A stretch of DNA of 64,000 nucleotides. Origin: Phoebastria nigripes (taxonomy: Eukaryota > Chordata > Aves > Procellariiformes > Diomedeidae). Both the position numbers and the translations under genes were made by a program. Below are positions 14,811 to 28,262 of this stretch, one piece after another. The notes under the pieces were generated by a model. The model was given only the letters and a program-made list of their open reading frames with translations. It ran no database searches and was not told the DNA's origin. Positions within the stretch are counted from its first letter, which is position 1. Each line of letters begins with the position of its first letter. Where the stretch lies: positions 279,073-343,072 of the forward strand of contig JAYKAV010000944.1 of assembly GCA_035582835.1 (NCBI GenBank), written 5' to 3'.

Positions 14811-16516
14811 CGTACATTACTGTGTTTAAGACTGCCATGAGTAAGCCTGCTATCACCACAACAGCAATTCTAAAATATTCTGGGACCCACTGCCTCTCAA
14901 ACCTCCAACCTGAAGGCAGGCAGATGACCTCCCTGCTCAGCAAAACAGCCTGCACAGAGTGCACAGAATCTCAGCAACGTCCTCTGGAAGGGGGTTGCTG
15001 GCATGACCTTACCTGGGAAAGTATCACCTAAGAAACCTGAACAGGGACTAGAAGCACAGACAAGGAAAATAAAGGTATGAGGAAATGTTTGATTACAAAG
15101 TATACAATATTCTTAGTTCAAAAGGCTAACACCATTTCACAAGAAGCTGTACCAGGATATATATCACATGATATTAGTGAGCTCTATCAGTTCCACCTTG
15201 TGTCACCTTCACAAGTAAAANGCCTCACTACATAACCACGAGACTGTTTATTGTCACCAGAGATGGGGTGATGGAGGACTATCCTATGCCTGCTTCCAAA
15301 CCTATGTCAAAGTGCTGCAGTAATTATTCAGCATGCAGAAGCGTGCTTACTCTGTATTGCTCATACTCCTGTATTACAGTGTGAACCTGTCATGGTTCTA
15401 CTAATCTGGCATAATTCTTGTATTGGGTATGCTGTAAAGGACTTGCCAGTGCTCTTCCTGCAATTCGATTAAACTCTTAGCAGCAGCAAAGAAAGCTATT
15501 TTAGTGGTGACAGGAAGAGATAATTACTACGTGTGAAAACTTTGCAGAGAGCAGTTGCACAGGCTGGAGTGAAGCAAGGATGTAAGGTTTTAGCATGAAG
15601 TTACTGCATAACTTATTTGCTGTTGTGGCAGTAGAGGTACTAAGTAAGATAGCTGGTATGCGGTGGAGATGCTTATAAGTCTCAGCTGGTACATATGTGG
15701 TTTCAGCAGATGAGTAAAGCAACCAGATAATTGCTTCCTCCCAGAACCATCCCTATTTCTCTCTTCTCTGCCACAAAATTTGCATATGCTTTTTCTTTGT
15801 CTTTTTTTTTCTTCAGACCTCTGAAATGTTTATTTTTCTGCTCAGCACACTGTAATTCTCCCTTGCCATGGTACCGTGGCTGCAAACTCTGCAAAGTCAT
15901 TATCTCTAGCTGCATTTTCAGGAAGAAACAGAACTATAGGGGCTATCAGATGAAGGCTGGCTGGTGACAAATACCAAAGAGCTCAGAAGAGTCGAGAAGA
16001 GCATTCATACCAGGAAAAGACTGGACAGAAGAATAAAACAATAGATAATGTCACTTTCGATCAGAGTTATTCATATTAGGTAACATTTTTGTAAGTAATT
16101 ACATTTGTTACCAAGTATAAATAAAATCCAGATCATAAACAAATGCAAATAATGCTTAAAAAAATTCAGAGAGCTGGAAGTGGACATCACTGAAGGGCTA
16201 TTCAGATAAAAGCTGGGTGGATATCCTCTTTCTTCATTTCATTTCTCTGATCAGCACAGTAGAGCTACAACTGCTGAAGAACAGAACAAAATGCTGGCAG
16301 AAGTCTACAAACCCTAAGGACAAAGAAAGAAAATGGTATTGTGCTTTCCAAAGGGCTAAAAATGAAAGTAAGTGGACTAGCCTAAGAACCTCAGACAATA
16401 TACATTAAGATGTAGGGTTTCTTTACGTCACTACCACAATATAGAGGCCCTGAGTTCTGGTCCCACTGAGCTATGTGACCTAATTAATTATACACCAGCA
16501 CAGGAAGCCTCCTGAT

Positions 16517-16615
16517 TAAAACAAACAAAAACACCAAAAAAAAAACCCCAAATACAAAAAACCCCAAGACAACAACAACAACAAAAAACAAACCAAAAAC
16601 CACCCTCCCCAAACA
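16517..16615 (+). repeat. A-rich (CAAA/CAACAA) low-complexity tract
   Basis: About 100 bases made almost only of A and C, including 'acaacaacaacaac'. It lies about 75 bases to the left of the MIR-like remnant. Confidence 0.85.
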
Positions 16616-16689
16616 TTAAAACCCTTCTTGCACTAGATATCAACCAAAAAAAATGGAAAAAATGCTAGATTTATTTTAGAGGCTAGAAA

Positions 16690-16805
16690 TGGAAGAAAAG
16701 AATCTGAAGTGACTGTCCTACAGTCAGATAAGAAGCGTATCGTAGAGCTGAGGCAAAACCTAAATCCCCTAATGCAGCCACTGCTCTAACCAGAAGTCCA
16801 TCCTT
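16690..16805 (+). mobile_element. MIR-like SINE remnant
   Basis: The order 'gtgactgtcctacagtcag', 'gtagagctgaggcaaaacc', 'taaatcccctaatgcag' and 'cactgctctaaccagaagtc' follows the 3' half of MIR (…gtcacacag…gagctggg…aacccaggtct…gtgctctaaccactaga…). It is heavily diverged, as expected for MIR relics in birds and reptiles. Confidence 0.45.
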
Positions 16806-19428
16806 GCTCTCTCTCCCCAGACATCTTTAAAGTCCAGCCCTCTTCCTTTACACTCATTTAGCAAAAAAATCACTACTTAACCTAATTGCTTCTCTCCTCA
16901 AAGAAGCGCTGATCGGACAATCAGGCTTTGCATTTTTGTAAGATGGTATATGCTTATCAAAGCTGCCATGAACTTTAAAGCAGTAATTAAAATGTTATTT
17001 TATTTCACATACTCCCAGAGCACTGAATGCAACACTCATACCACAGCACTGCACAGGAAGCCAGAGTTTATATGATCAAACTTTGTCCTGTTCCATACCA
17101 AAAGAATGGATAAAGACACAAGTTACTTTAATGTAGAACCCGGGGAGAATAGTTTGGTACCTCTAAAACTACAACAATGATGAAAAATTTAGTGTGCCTT
17201 TTAGGAGGAGGCCATAAACAGCCATACCTCCATAGCTTCTTTCCAGGAAGGACAGACATTCCAACCCAGAGGGAAGGGTGCTGCCCATGCAAGAGCAGCA
17301 GATGCTGCATTCCTGCAGACCTAGCTCATGGAAAACAAAAAAACAAAAATACCTACAAGATGTTGACTGTTGATTTCTCCTCATAGGAGGAGGAGGAAAA
17401 AACAGTCCTTTCATCTCCTTACTATCTACTCAAATTAAAATAGGTAAGAGACTATCAAATATTAAAGCAAATATTGAGGTGCTACAGCAATTGCAATTTT
17501 CCCTTCTTACTGTAAGAGCGTGAAAACAAAGATGCACAGAAACAATTTCCTCTGCATTCAGTAGTGTTACTTCCGACTTCACAGAGCTGTAAGATGGTGG
17601 CAGAATCAGGCTAACCCGCTTAAATGTAATGGAGGATCAAGCGTAACAGTGTCATCTTTTGAACTTCTAATTCTAAAATTACCACCACAACAAAAAAAGG
17701 ACACGTTACCTCAAACTGATGCACACAAATAACTCTAAAAAACTTGTTCAAAGTTCCTCAGGACAATTAATATAAGACACTAAGAGGTACAAGGTTTCTC
17801 CTTTTCTTCACTTTTCATAATAAGCCCATAAATAATTTAGGCAACAAACCCTGACAGTTTTTATATTCCATTTTCCAAAACCTAAGGAATTCAGAAGACT
17901 ATATGTGATATTATCTACCTATGTATTCTAGTTGACCATAAAAGTAGATGTGTTACAATCACTGATAATATCATGAGGTATTTAACCACCTTCTCGGGAG
18001 AGCATCAAAGCATGTCCTGCCACAGACACTCAACTCCGAACATTCAGATTAGCTTATTTCAAATTAGCTTGAGGGATACATCTACATAACCTAAAATGAC
18101 TGCAGCAAAGAACGTTAGAGTTGTTCAGCACAAAGTTATTCTGGCTATTACTAATCAATCATGTTGGATGGCAAGAAAAATCCTCTCTTGCATCTTTTTC
18201 TGATCTCATAATCATATTAACCCGAGATCAAGATTTTGGAGTTTAATCCCAAATATCCTCAAAACAAAATTGGTAGGCATAAAAACAGTTTAAGGCAGTT
18301 AAGAGGTTTAACAGACTAATTTTATATATTTTTTTTTCTTATATATATAAGTTCTGTTCTTAAAATTATTACAAACTTACTTGACAGGCATGAAATCTCA
18401 CTGAAGGTGCTAGGTATTCACTGACACTCCAAATACCTTCCAACGCTGACGTTTTAAAAGCTGTCCTGAACTGCAGCTATCACCTTCCACAGAATCCAGC
18501 AGCTCCAGCCACTGAAATAATCCTTCAGCCTGCAGGAGCATTATTCAACATCATTCTGACCACTAAATCCATTTTATAGTCTTACCTCATGAAGCATTAT
18601 TATTTAAGAGTTGAAAATTACAATGGAATAATTTCACATAAGCACTCATAGCTGCAACATTTACTCAGAATACTGAAGGCAGATCTTAAGATCAAGCTTG
18701 CTCCCCTACCCTTGTTCACTTCTCCCCACAGTTTATGGCCACTAGGTCAGTCCCCTATCTTTCTTGATTTGATTTGTTAACAGGATATATACTTTAAAGC
18801 CTTTAAGTCTTCTGTTGATTTATTAGATCAACATAGGAAACAAATATTTCAAACTTAAAGCTCAGCTTTCATTACTTATCCAGTGTTTTGTTCAACTCAT
18901 GCTGTCAGAATAGCACAGGGTAATTTGTTAGTGTCATTTCCTTATTTTCAGACATTCAAACAGAGTTTTGACTTTATTTCTACCATTTCGAAGAATTACT
19001 ACAATCAAATCAAATGTTATGCCCTTTTAAATTCTTTTCATAAGAGAAAAACGTACATTGCAGCAAAGTCAAAAAAGCCATTGGGCTAAACTGGAAAACA
19101 CTAGGTCAAATCCTAATTCCATTGAAACTGAAGTCCAGAAAAAGACGGACATTGAGCCAAATTCCAACAGACTCTTCTCAAAGCAAATGGATTTGTCTGT
19201 TTTAACATGTGCATTTAACAAGTCAAGAAAACAATTAACACATCACAGTCTCCTTGAAGCTTAAACGGCCTGATATTCTAAGCTTCAGATATAGACTAGC
19301 TTTAAAAACAAAACTGTTGAGAGTTATCTTAAAACTGCTATAGAGATTTAAATAAAAGATACATTCCACTCAAATATTTAACATGTTCATATGCCACAAT
19401 GAGGGCTCTTTTTTCTTTTTTTTTTTTT

Positions 19429-19458
19429 NNNNNNNNNNNNNNNNNNNNNNNNNNNNNN
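19429..19458. other. Assembly gap (30 N)
   Basis: Thirty N's directly follow a poly-T run ending at 19428. It is a sequencing or assembly gap at a homopolymer; the missing length is unknown. Confidence 0.98.
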
Positions 19459-22400
19459 TAAACTCTGGGAACTGCCCCTTACTGCTGATACCGCTTTGCA
19501 ATGGGAAGGGACTACAAATTACTTTCTATTTGCAGCAGAAGTCCACTCCTTAGATAACTCACAATCAGAAACCTTTGCCAACTCCAGAGAAGTTTGCATG
19601 AAGGACAAGCTGCTTAGCAACTATCACCACCAACCTCCAAACACTGTCTGCAAGCAGGTCAACAATGTTAAGGGTACTCTAGAACTTGATGCTAGATTAC
19701 ATAGTTTATTAAAAGCCTTCGATTTAGTGAAGGATTAAGGTTGCAGGTACTTTACAAATGTATTAGGTTTTAAGAAGAAAAAGTACCAGAGGTTAGGAAT
19801 CCACGAAACACAAGTTGAAGGTTATACTTGAGATCACATGACATGTGAACCAAATTAATTCTTCATCTATTATCTTTACTCTTTCCCTCAAGTACAGTAG
19901 GTTATTACTGACTTGGCAAGATCAAAAAAGGCTTCTTTCATGTTCAGCTAAGGAATATAAGGTGGCCAAGGATGATTCCTAGTGGTGGCGTGGCCGCCCA
20001 GTTCTCATTTCAAGAGGATATGGCTCATGTTAAAAGTAGTTTTCACCTACAATATGGACACAGAGTTTACAAATAACAGATAATTCTAATTTGCTATGGC
20101 TATGTTAGCCATAAAAAAAGGCAGAAGTAAATAGCTGTGACCCAACTGGTGGGAGGGGAATTGTCTATAAAAAAAAAAAATTGTTAACACAGCCTCACTG
20201 TTTTATTAAAACAAAATAGGATACAGGTCTTTTTTAAGCACATTGACACACATAAGCACAGTTCAAAATTTTGTTAACTTTTTTGCCTGTGACAAGAATT
20301 TGTGGAGGGCTTCTGCCTCGCATTTTCACTTTTACTCAAGTCAAAGCATGCGAGTTGTAGCAAACACACTTCCTCAAAAGCACAACTTGAAGCGCAGCAA
20401 CCCCCTTCTCTCCTGGCAGAACTCCTACTTCTCAATTTTGCACAAGATAAGTATTTTATACGGCAAGTGTTCACCTCCTTGTGCAATATAATCCCTCCCT
20501 CATGCAACTAAAGACTCAGGAGGTGCACAGTAACAGCCTTGTGTGCTAGCTCTGCTGTCCTCAAGATATCGTCTCCATCCTTCGTCTGTCCCGACTCCTC
20601 TCTGATTTATGATCTTTCCTAAGGACTAACAAACAGATCACCTTCAAACTTTTAAGAAAGAAAATGATTTCTAGGTACTGCAGCAACTCATCAGAAGTAT
20701 TTAGACATATAATTTTTATATAGAAGACATTTTTCAGTAAAATATAGATGACTGGCAGCTGGATGTAGTCTAGCTTTAACGCACATGTACGGAGTGTGCT
20801 CCATAATATGGGTTTAATATGACTTCCCACAAAATAAACTCTGATAATAGACTGAAAAAGCAATGGTTATACCATAATTTCATTCAACCATTTAAACTAC
20901 TCTGTCCGGTTTAGGTGAGGCTTATTTTTCCCCCCTCTTCTAACTTATTTAGGCTGTTCAGTAACCTGTCAATAAAAAGCAGCAATACATACTTGAGGGA
21001 GCTTATGAGAAACAATCATCATTTTACAGAACAAGGTCATGCTTGAAGTGAGAGTTGTATACAGAGATGCAATAGAGCTGTACAGGCAAAGTCAGCAATA
21101 CAGGAAAATCTCATAGCACTGTTTTCGCAAACATGAATTTCCTGTGAGCTGTTTTGTGCCCACAAAACACCAGTCTGGATGTTGAGAGAGGCAGGCTTCC
21201 CTTTCTTCTGGATGTCAGCTGTCAGTCTCGGGAATACACACACACTCTTTCCCTCCCCCCACAACTTCCTGGAACATTCTGCATTATGAAACGTTGCATA
21301 AATCTGTTCCCTGTAAGACAAAGCTGAACTAACATCTAACCTAGAAATTTCATTCTCAGTTAGAGTTTTATACATCAGCATGAACCCTTACCCGCATAGC
21401 AAGCCATTCCCCCTTACTGTAAGGAGGTAACACAGCCAACTATGCAGTTAATGTTGTTTCCACACACATCCTAATCTGAATTGTTCCTATCCCAAGCAGT
21501 TTAACACAGCAGGAATTAATACAANGCCAGGAAAGATAATAGAGAAGCAAAGGCACAAGCAATGCAATTAGTTTTCACCCATCTTCAAAGACAGTAATAT
21601 TTCTTCCTTTAAATTGCTTTGCTGTCAAATAGCAACCGTACCACATCATGCAAATGGTCCACCAGACTCCACATTCAATTTCTGGCTGTGTCCAACAGCT
21701 GATACTTCCAAGTAAAATGTATGAACAACTGGGGACACATACATAAAACACTGCCTAAGATGAGGCAGTTCTCCAAGCAGTTCTTACCTAACATCAGGCA
21801 CGATCCCGGTGTATTTTCAAGAAAATATGTGCATTTTTCTATGACTATATACCAGCAATTGCCTCTCACTGTTTTCTTGGGGCAAGGAGTTCTGCAGATT
21901 AATTCCATATATAGCACTGCCTTCATACACTTTCCTCATTTTCTGATTATGCACATTCTTTCCTAAGGTAGAAAAAGTGAAGTGTGCACCCCTACATGGT
22001 CCTGCTATCATATATTATTTTTAAAAGTCAAAGTGTTCCTGGTTACTCCTATTAGTCAGCCCTTCCAGTTCATATTTATACACACATACAGGAATGCCTA
22101 TATAATCACATCAGCATTTCCTCTCCAGGCATCTTGACTGTCTGCATGCTATTCTAGAAGATATGAGGAGAATCGATTAATTGTGCAAAAATTGTAAGAT
22201 NCTACAACCTAGATAAACAGGATCATGAGATTTTCAACTTTTGCTAAGCCTTCCTTTAATGGGATTTTTGCCTACCATTCCATATATATCACATATTTTA
22301 GTGAATTGTACAAGTAATATATAGGCTTCTTCACATCACAAAAAGATTATTTATTTGTAATTGGTTAATGCAAGTTTTTTGCTGGTTAATGTACATTTTG

Positions 22401-24570
22401 CCCAACCAACACACTCCCTATTTATAATTTTTGCAAAAGAAATTTATTTACGTGCAAGTTTTACCACCTCACTATTCAGGCATTTCCCATGTAGTCAGCT
22501 ACACTAAGATTAGCATTATCCATTTTTATCAAGAGAGCACAAGATCTGTAATACTCCACACAGCAAGAGCTGATAAGTCGTGACTTATTTTCAGCTTTTA
22601 GCCAGCTTTAAGGAAAGTTCTCGAGTCACACTAAAGAGTCACACACATATCGCAGCCAGATGAAAGCCGGCTTCACCTGTGCTCGGTGCAGACCAAATAT
22701 TGTATAACTGCTAAGGCTGTGCCAAGCAGGAGCTTATCCTGCCTCTTGGCACGCTCACTGGTGCTGCCTCCACATAGGGCAACACCATCACAAGAGTTCT
22801 GGCTAACCGAGGGCAGGCAGAGGGAGCTTGTGTGGGCTTGCACAAATGCTGTATTCTAGTTTTTAGTAACTGAGCAAAGAATGGGTGAAACCAGAATCTG
22901 ATAAGATCGTATTTAGTTCTAAATACACTTTCTGAGCTTGGCAAAAGCTCTGGGTGCTTTACCTGTTATTTAACATCGTATCTAGGCATTTTGTAAACTT
23001 TCATGTTAAAGTAGAACACAAAGCTTGGCTCAATAGATATGTTTTAATTCCCAGGACCACAGCAGTAGTGTTTTACAATTAGTAAGCCCTTCCAATCCTT
23101 CTATTTTTTTTTTAATTTAGAAATTGCATGTGTTTGTTACCATTCATCCACTTCACATGTATCCCTTCAAAATGAGTAAACTAACGTTGCTTAGTCCTTG
23201 AGACTCCAAGAATTGTTTTCTGGTACCATTTTTTCAATAGCTAAATCTCTGACAGCATTCTGTCTGTCTTGGTCCTAACCTTCATTTCTTCTTCAAAAGG
23301 ACTAAAAGGTTCTTCAGCTTTATAAGAAGAGAAAAAACTTCAGTCCAAAGATGAACTACGGAAAGTTTTAACACACTGGGCTGTTTATTTCAACCCAACC
23401 ACTGCCTAAAGTCCATCATTTATCTGAAATCAGCAGTTTATTACCTACTTACTGCATAACTAGGATTTTTTTTTTTAATTGTTCTTTTTCACTAAATTCT
23501 GTGAGTATTGGTTTTATTCTCTCAACAATCTTCAAATTCACTATGGAAGAAATTTCTCTTTGGGAGTATTATTATTAGTAGCCACGACAAGGTAAGCATC
23601 ATTCACCTACAGCTCTGAAAGGTCACCCTGTTTTAATTACAAGGAAAGTAGTCCAAAATTGTTTCTCCCCACAACCTTTTTCAGGGCTGTCATTTGTCTC
23701 AGAAAGAAAATGGGCATTGGAATGGTAGAAGAATCTTATAAAAGTATTTGTTTAGAAGTAAAATATACTTGGGCTTCATCCAGTTCCTCATCAAAGCAGA
23801 AATCATTAAGTTCAGATGTTGCAAGGCTACAAAAATCCTCAACTCTAACAGAATAGTACNCCCCTTCTCAGTTTCCAGAACTCCTTAGAAAACAATCAAA
23901 TTGAGTTTAAGTATCATGACTTGATGAGCAAAAACATTGTCTGTGTGGATATACAAAAGTAAACTGGTTTAAATCCAGGAANAGATACCTTAAAGACAAA
24001 CCGCTTTTAAAAAACATTTATAAAGATACTCAATTATTGAAATATCTATTACAAAGCACTAATTATAAAGATACTACAGTAGCTGAAAAGGGAAAACCCA
24101 GCCTGGTTTAACACACTTGTCAGCTTCAGTTAGCTGCACTCATTCCTTGGAATAGTTTTTACCCTGTGCCAGTCTTTGGAATCTCTCTGTTCTGCAAAAC
24201 AAGAGGGAAAGCATGTATAAACCGCAAATTGCGACAAAAGTACACAGAAGTCAGCACTCCTTTCATTTTTAAGCATATTCTCTTAATAAAAAGGCTCAAA
24301 GGTGGTTTGTTGGGCAGATGTAATAAATGCTTTGTCTTACAAATATCATGGCTCATTCACAGGCCTGTGCCAGACTAATACACAACTGATTTCTGAGCTT
24401 GTATCAATTACACATCAATTACAGTTATGTCTGCAGTATATAATAAAACTCCTTTGTCTGACCTATCAAAAATAATAATTTTTTAAGTCTTTTTAATAGG
24501 TCTTGTTTAGGAAATGTAAAATGAGAGCACAAGCTTACCCTTCTGCTTACCCAATTTGCTTACCCAAATT

Positions 24571-24670
24571 GTTTTGGGTTTGTGTTGTTTTTTTGTTTGG
24601 GTTTTTTTTTGTTTGTTTTTTTTTGTTTGTTTGTTTTTTGTTTGTTTGTTTGTTTTTTTTTTTAAAAAAA
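24571..24670 (+). repeat. (TTTG)n simple repeat
   Basis: Runs of T broken by single G's, repeatedly as TTTG, over about 100 bases. This is low complexity, and any frame read through it (poly-Phe/Cys or poly-Lys/Asn) is an artefact. Confidence 0.9.
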
Positions 24671-26753
24671 GGCTATAAAGGAACCTAGAGTAATTACAGT
24701 CTGTTTGGAGGTTTTCCAAAAAATTAATTCCTATAAACATTCCAATTGTTGCCTAGGACTTATCTATTCACTTCAATCAAAATGAGTTCACGCCCTCTTT
24801 CAAGCCCTAGCCACCAAGTAATAATGCTATGAGTAATCTTTGCAGCACACAGTAAATCCCGTGTTGATAAAGAAACTTTAGCCTTGACCTTTGCAACAGA
24901 GAGAACAGACAACTACATAAGGCAAACAAAAAAGTCAACAAGTCGTGCTAATGATACTATTCATTTACAGCGAATCCCTGGAGGTTCACACATCCTTGAG
25001 AGGGGAGATTTTGATTTAAAGAGGTCATTTTGGGAAATTTGTGACAAAACTCAAGTCTCTGTAGCAACCAGTTTTGTGAAATCAACCAAAGAAAAGGTTG
25101 ACCATTTCCACACGGTATAATTTTCATTTTAATACGAGAAACCACCACTCAACCAAACCTGCCCCGCAATAGCCCAAGGTTAGTAACAAAACCTACCCAG
25201 CCTGGAGGTCATCCGATAGATTTTAAAATTGATCTTTTGTACGCGATCAGATTACTGAAACCTGCACAGCACTATTAAGGATTGCTCAATAAAATAACTG
25301 CTGCATTTCTCTATCTCAGGAAAGGTAATTTCTTGGTTAAGGAATAACTAACAGGAGGATGGCTAGATTTTTGAAGTCATATGAAAAGAGACTTCTTTTT
25401 TTGAGAGCAAGTGTTTTACACACATCTATTAATTCTCAAGTCTCTAGAGAAATGTGTAAATAATATATTCAGTTTGTAGACGCAGGAGAAAGTGAGGTCA
25501 ATCAGTTATCACCTGGATTTTCAAAACTTTCCTTAATTTTTAATGCAAAATTTGAAACAGCTAGAGACGCTCTTTTTCTGAAGACCTGAAAATGTTTCAG
25601 TGGCAATTACATCAACACAATTCGCTATCTCTGAAAGTCAGGTCCCACACACCTCAAGTTGGGTATCTGTCCAACTATGAAATACATAAAGAGAGTGGAC
25701 ATTTCTGACTTTTTCTGTACACATTCATTCCCAGGTCCCATGGGAAATCAGAAGGAGAGGTGGGTGTATCACTTAGGAACTCCAAAGCCTGCTTCTCCTC
25801 TTTAACTCAGAGACAACTGAAAACAGGATGTCAGGTATTTGCCGTTTTAACTGATCTGACTGGCAGAGATTTTTTGCAGATGGACAGACACATCATGTAG
25901 ATCTCTGGCCTGCGAGGACCACCTTGGGGAAACAGGACAAATATGCGTAACTGTGACACAGGCTAATTCACCCATTAAATTATTTATTTACACCTACCCA
26001 TCTCCCAGACTTGGTTTCTACCAGAGAGGATGGAAGTGGGAAGACATGCATATTTCCAAAAGTCATCGGTTGTTTTTCCAAATGTCACTCCCTGCCAGAG
26101 CACGGCTGAGTCATGACAAGTGGGGATGTGACAGCGCAGATTTCTGTTTCTAAAATTCTTTTTCCAGTTCCTAAATTGACCCTGGCATCTTAATGAGAAA
26201 TGCAGCAAGCTCTTAAGATTTTCAAACTTATCCTGCTTTGCAAGCATCTAAAGAATGTATTTACAATATTATTTACTTTTCTTTTCTTTTCTCTGTTTAA
26301 TTAAAAGCACTCTAGGTTTGCCAGAATTCCTTCAGCTCACTTTAGACACTAGACAAGTCTGAAATCAAAGTGAATGATTTTATAGCACAAGGCAAAGTTG
26401 TTGACGGTGGATTTGGAAACAGAAGCAGAACCTGAGCATAAATTAACCCCCAAACTTAGAAGAACTGTAACTAAAACTAACTTTTTCCAAGAGCTGATAT
26501 TTAAGATTCCTCTGATGGAGCTGCAGAAGCCAAGACAATTTAGCAGCAGCCTCTCTCAAGGGTATGACATGTTAGATAGGACCCTGTTCCAAATCCTCAC
26601 TACTCCAACTATGTTTTTGAGATATGTTGTCTCGCTGTTTGCAGGCAAACCTTTAGTACAGTTAATGGGCCTCCACTTTTCCCTCTTCTATTAAATCACC
26701 CTGTATAAATTTACTATGCTTCCTGCTTAGATTAGCAGTGGGTATTTGTGAAA

Positions 26754-26874
26754 ATGCAAATGAAGTATTCTTTGGTCTGGCACACTGGTTTCTCACACTA
26801 GGCTCACCATCTTGTCTGGGACGTCAACGCAATTGCCAACCGATTCCTCCCTTGCCAGGGGGCACGATTTGCAT
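26754..26874. promoter_or_regulatory. POU-octamer pair with CTCF-like core
   Basis: An exact octamer ATGCAAAT lies at 26754-26761 and its exact reverse complement ATTTGCAT at 26867-26874. Between them, adjacent to the second octamer, is CCAGGGGGCAC (26855-26865), close to the CTCF core. These sit inside KIF13B intron 2. This is a candidate regulatory cluster only. Confidence 0.3.
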
Positions 26875-28168
26875 GATGTATTCTCTCATGGCTGCAGTAT
26901 GAACATTTTTTAAACATATATTAGGGAGTATAAACTATGCAGCATTTGATTGGTTGCCATGTTTTAGAGAAACTATGAATAACATTTCTAACACAGCTCT
27001 GGCTGACTAGACTTCTGGAAATCTCAATTTCCCGCCATTTTTAGCAGTTTTAAAGGCTCAAATCAACATAGGTATTTGGCAGCTAACCAATACACATGTT
27101 TCTGGAGAAGGCAGATATTTATACAAACAAAAACACCCCACCACACACAGCTTGTTTGATTGTAAGTAACTTATTAAAGCTCCAGTCCCACTGTCTGTAA
27201 TAAGTCTTTCGGCTCANGACAATAGAAAGTACATATTGTACCTGATGATGTCTTTGCTTTTCCATTTACTATCACTTGCGTTTGAGAAGTTTAAATTATC
27301 AGAGATCAGGTAAAGAATACTTCTACTGACCACTGACATACAGTTCAGCTTCNCATGAAAAAGCTATGATATGTTGCATTTAAACAAAGCTCTTCTATGT
27401 GTTTAACTGAATTTTTCTCATTTCTGTCACCCTTAAGACCACTTCCTTTTTTTTTTTTTTCCCCAGAAAACAGATCATGATTGACTGTAGATGTCCAGTA
27501 ACGGGGTTTGCCTTTTCCTGCACCCCTGTTATTTTGTTTCATGCATACATTTTTTTCATGTCCTCTCCTTGCAAACAAGCAATAAATTAAGTAGTTACAA
27601 CCTTAACCCTATCAATTATTACAGGACTTTTTTTAGTTTCACAGTAGGTTATGCCAGTTCCGACATAAATTGGTCCCTACCCTTAGCCACCTTTCCAAGT
27701 ATTTTTGATGCATGTAATGCCTCACTGTCAAGACACTCCTAGAGCTACACCTCTCCAGCATGTTCCCATTCCCCTTCTTACACAATGAATACAAGCCCAT
27801 TATGAGAAAATAATTGTGAAAATTAATTTCATTCCAAAATGACAAACTGTGCCCCGCTGAAATTATTTTGCACATTTAAATTTCTCCTGTTCCATAANAG
27901 CATATGAGAAGAAATGAAACAGTTGACAGACCCATTAATTGCTAACACATTGTTTAGAGCAGGAAGCAAATGCAGTAAGCACTAGGTTTTCAAAGCATCT
28001 TCCCAGCATGGTAANATCAGCCTTATTTTACAGATGATGGCAATTACATTGCAGAAAGAATATATATCATTTTTTAAACTGAAAGCCCTCTATCAAGGCC
28101 TACATTTCCCAGTTGTTAGCCTCATATTTAATTTATGAAACCTGACCTTCCTAATTCAAAAATCTTAC

Positions 28169-28262
28169 CTGGCATCTCCTTTTGAAAGGTTGGTGTTTAC
28201 AGGATGAAGAATAACCTTGTTTGCATCCACATCCACCACACATTTTGTATGCAGATCAAGCT
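28169..28262 (-). CDS. KIF13B: KIF13B coding exon 2 (motor domain)
   Basis: A 94-bp exon with acceptor CTTTATAG (complement of 28263-28270, preceded by a T-rich tract) and donor GTAAGATT (complement of 28161-28168). Joined to the G left by exon 1, it completes a Glu codon and reads LDLHTKCVVDVDANKV, then ILHPVNTNLSKGDA, ending two bases into an Arg codon. This is the start of the KIF13B motor domain almost residue for residue. KIF13A differs here, with an NTKCVVEMEG-type sequence, so the paralogue assignment is secure. There are no stops or frameshifts. The next exon should encode the GQPKVFAYDHCFW segment; I searched leftwards for it by eye on the minus strand and did not find it, so intron 2 appears to run off the left edge. 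The exon is too short to stand out as an open reading frame. Confidence 0.96.

Larger units (their letters stand above)
1..28168 (-). other. KIF13B: KIF13B intron 2 (partial)
   Basis: The whole left 28 kb lies downstream of the exon 2 donor on the minus strand, and no further kinesin exon could be recognised in it. The DNA is A+T-rich with short random frames in all six readings. None of these has a family motif or a convincing pair of splice sites. What it does contain is annotated separately: ancient CR1 and MIR-like relics, A- and T-rich simple tracts, an N gap, and an octamer/CTCF-like cluster near 26.75-26.88 kb. Long 5' introns are usual in kinesin-3 genes, and such introns often hold enhancers. 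Otherwise I see nothing specific. Confidence 0.85.

Noticed and set aside
24503..24740. Frames reading poly-Phe/Val/Cys (+) or poly-Lys/Gln/Thr (-)
   Set aside because: They are direct translations of the (TTTG)n simple repeat.
27985..28060. 'ttattttacagatgatgg' suggesting a MIR or L2 fragment beside exon 2
   Set aside because: Only one short motif agrees; the neighbouring MIR blocks are not visible.
1..28168. Search for KIF13B exon 3 (GQPKVFAYDHCFW segment) on the minus strand
   Set aside because: No matching stretch with flanking splice sites was found; exon 3 is presumed to be beyond the left edge.
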